NCBI GenBank assembly: GCA_002438065.1
Contig: DJSP01000017.1
Location: 22,947 to 29,827 of the forward strand
Direction of reading: 5' to 3'
Origin: Caryophanales bacterium UBA6331
Lineage (GTDB): Bacteria; Bacillota_I; Bacilli_A; RF39; UBA660
DNA: 6,881 bases
Program-made: the position numbers and the translations under genes
Part shown: positions 4,975-6,881 of the stretch, in pieces
Numbering within the stretch: position 1 is the stretch's first letter
Layout: the number at the start of each line of letters is the position of its first letter
The notes under the pieces: model-generated
The model's database searches: none
What the model was told of the DNA's origin: nothing
Seen by the model: only the letters and a program-made list of their open reading frames with translations

Positions 4975-6881
4975 TTCCTCACTAAACTGAGAATTATAAA
5001 GTTCACTATAGAAGCCACCTTGTTTTAATAATTCTTCATGGTTACCACTTTCAATAATGTTACCATCTTTCATAACTAATATTAAATCTGCATTCTTAAT
5101 AGTAGATAATCTATGAGCAATTATAAATGATGTTTTATTTTTCATTAATTTATCCATTGCTTTTTGAACTAATTCTTCAGTTCTAGTATCTACATTAGAT
5201 GTTGCTTCATCTAAAATTATAAATGGTGTATCAGAAAGCATGGCTCTAGCAATTGTTAATAATTGTTTTTGTCCAATTGATATTTGTTCTTGATCATTAA
5301 TAATTGTATCATATCCATCAGACAATGTTTTAACAAAATGATCAATTCCAACTATTTTACATACTTTTTTAATTTCATCATCAGTTATATTTTCTCTATT
5401 ATATATTAAGTTTTCTTTAATTGTTCCATTAAATAACCAAGTATCTTGTAAAACCATAGTAAATAAGTCATGAATATTTTCTCTAGTTAATTCTTTAGTT
5501 GATACTCCATCAATTAAAATATCACCTTTATTTATTTCGTAAAATTTCATAAGTAAATTAACCATGGTTGTTTTACCAGCACCAGTTGGACCAACAATTG
5601 CAATTTTATCATGAGCTTTACATTTAGCGTTAAAGTTTTTAATTATTTCCTTACCTTCATCATAACTAAATGATACATTTCTAAATTCAATATTGCCTTT
5701 AACATCCTTTTTATCTAAATGTTTTGTAAATGATGATTCATCACTTAATTCTTTACTATCTAAAAATTCAAATACTCTTTCACTTGCTGATGCAGCGCCT
5801 TGGAGTGATGCAACAACTTGGCCTAACTGAGTAAGTGGTGATGTAAATAAACGGCAATATGAAATAAAGGCAATAATTGTACCAAACGTAATAATATTTT
5901 TACTTGTTAAAACAGCACCTAATACGCATACTGAAACATAACCTAAATTTCCAATAAATCCCATTAAAGGATGCATAAGTCCTGATAAGAATTCACTCTT
6001 CTTATTAGCAACATATACTTTTTCATTATATCTATCAAACTTTTTAGTTACTTCTTCTTCAGCGTTATAAGTTTTAATTACGTTTAATCCTGAATATACT
6101 TCTTCAATATGTCCATTTAAAGCACCTAATTCTTTTTGTCTTAAATCAAAATATTTTTGACTCTTTCCCATAATTCCAAACATTAAGGCGAATCCGATAA
6201 TACTTGATAAAATAGCTGCCAAACTCATATACACATTAGTTTTAAACATCATAAACGTAATACCTATTAAAAGTACTGAAGCACTAACTAGTGTTGATAA
6301 TGAATTATTAAATGATGATGCAATTGTATCTACATCATTCGTAGTTCTTGATAAGACATCTCCATATGAAGTTTTATCAAAATAACTTAAAGGTAATCTA
6401 TTAATCTTAGCATCAATTTTACTTCTTAATTTATTTGCATATTTATTAGAAATATCTGTCATTATTAATGATTCAAAATAACTAAATAAACTACTTATTA
6501 TATATAATGAACCAAGTAGTATTGCAATATGCTTAATATTATCCATATTCATTACTGGTTTAATAGCGTCTTTTACACTCTCAGGTAATTCTTCATATGC
6601 TTTATAAAGGCTTGCCTTCTCTTCTCTATTAACTTTTTCCATAATAGACATAAATACGATTTGATCTTCAGGACTAATTGTTATATCATTTACTTCAATA
6701 TCTTCTAGTCTATTATCTTTAAGTTTTTCACTAGTTTTAGTTATAACCTCATTTAACGCACTAGTATTAATTGTTAAACCATTTCTAATTTCATCTGTTA
6801 AATCAGCCATTTTATTAGGACAAAATATTGTAAGTATTGTTGATGCAATAGCAAGAATTATTGATATAATTACTAATACTT
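4972..6881 (-). CDS. ABC exporter half-transporter (fused membrane and ATPase domains), 5' end missing
   Basis: The frame stays open upstream of the ATG at 6810 to the window edge. It encodes a hydrophobic stretch, VLVIISIILAIASTILTIFC, directly before PNKMADLTDEI, which is TM1 of a type IV exporter. The true start is therefore outside the window. Residue numbers below count from the 6810 Met. A long extracytoplasmic loop (about 12-90) separates TM1 from TM2. The membrane domain (to about 340) includes the coupling-type SYFDKTSYGDVLSRTTNDVD (142-161). The ATPase has the A-loop Tyr383, Walker A GPTGAGKTT (407-415), Q-loop Gln455, signature ISIGQ (510-514), Walker B FIILDE (530-535), D-loop SNVD and His566. 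The catalytic Glu535 is kept while the signature lacks the LSGGQ form. That is the pattern of the TM288/BmrD-type subunit of heterodimeric multidrug exporters, so a partner half is expected to the right. The substrate cannot be told. Confidence 0.93.
   Translation of the reverse strand, partial: VLVIISIILAIASTILTIFCPNKMADLTDEIRNGLTINTSALNEVITKTSEKLKDNRLEDIEVNDITISPEDQIVFMSIMEKVNREEKASLYKAYEELPESVKDAIKPVMNMDNIKHIAILLGSLYIISSLFSYFESLIMTDISNKYANKLRSKIDAKINRLPLSYFDKTSYGDVLSRTTNDVDTIASSFNNSLSTLVSASVLLIGITFMMFKTNVYMSLAAILSSIIGFALMFGIMGKSQKYFDLRQKELGALNGHIEEVYSGLNVIKTYNAEEEVTKKFDRYNEKVYVANKKSEFLSGLMHPLMGFIGNLGYVSVCVLGAVLTSKNIITFGTIIAFISYCRLFTSPLTQLGQVVASLQGAASASERVFEFLDSKELSDESSFTKHLDKKDVKGNIEFRNVSFSYDEGKEIIKNFNAKCKAHDKIAIVGPTGAGKTTMVNLLMKFYEINKGDILIDGVSTKELTRENIHDLFTMVLQDTWLFNGTIKENLIYNRENITDDEIKKVCKIVGIDHFVKTLSDGYDTIINDQEQISIGQKQLLTIARAMLSDTPFIILDEATSNVDTRTEELVQKAMDKLMKNKTSFIIAHRLSTIKNADLILVMKDGNIIESGNHEELLKQGGFYSELYNSQFSEE

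Overview
The window is a very AT-rich, low-GC Gram-positive-type chromosomal segment. It looks like an uncultured, wall-bearing Bacilli/Firmicutes lineage related to the RF39/Erysipelotrichia/Mollicutes neighbourhood. This placement is inferred from base composition, the dcw gene order, good AGGAG-type ribosome binding sites and a Mollicutes-type MraZ operator. Tryptophan is read from TGG in the intact genes and none contains an in-frame TGA, so there is no sign of a changed genetic code. All genes judged functional lie on the minus strand.

Reading in the direction of transcription (right to left): positions 6881-4972 hold most of an ABC exporter half-transporter whose start lies beyond the right edge; it ends in a hairpin terminator. 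Positions 4887-3208 hold a large secreted type IV pilin-like protein with Ig-like regions, an InlB-type repeat and a cysteine-rich, thrombospondin-1-like tail. It appears to be a single-gene unit with its own promoter and terminator. Positions 3101 to about 1910 are a graveyard of mobile elements. They contain a broken IS66-like transposase on the plus strand and a broken IS1595-like transposase on the minus strand, back to back, each readable only by changing frame.

Positions 1909-1 hold the start of the division and cell wall (dcw) operon. A 12-bp palindromic hairpin insulates it. A promoter and four 10-bp-spaced MraZ operator repeats follow, then mraZ, rsmH (mraW), an ftsL-like gene and the first 39 codons of a class B penicillin-binding protein. 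These genes overlap or nearly touch and should be co-transcribed. MraZ would repress the operon, RsmH methylates 16S rRNA, and FtsL and the PBP act together in septal peptidoglycan synthesis.

The least ordinary parts are the pilin-like protein with its animal-like TSP1 tail, the clear MraZ operator overlapping the mraZ ribosome binding site, and the two cryptic transposase remnants.
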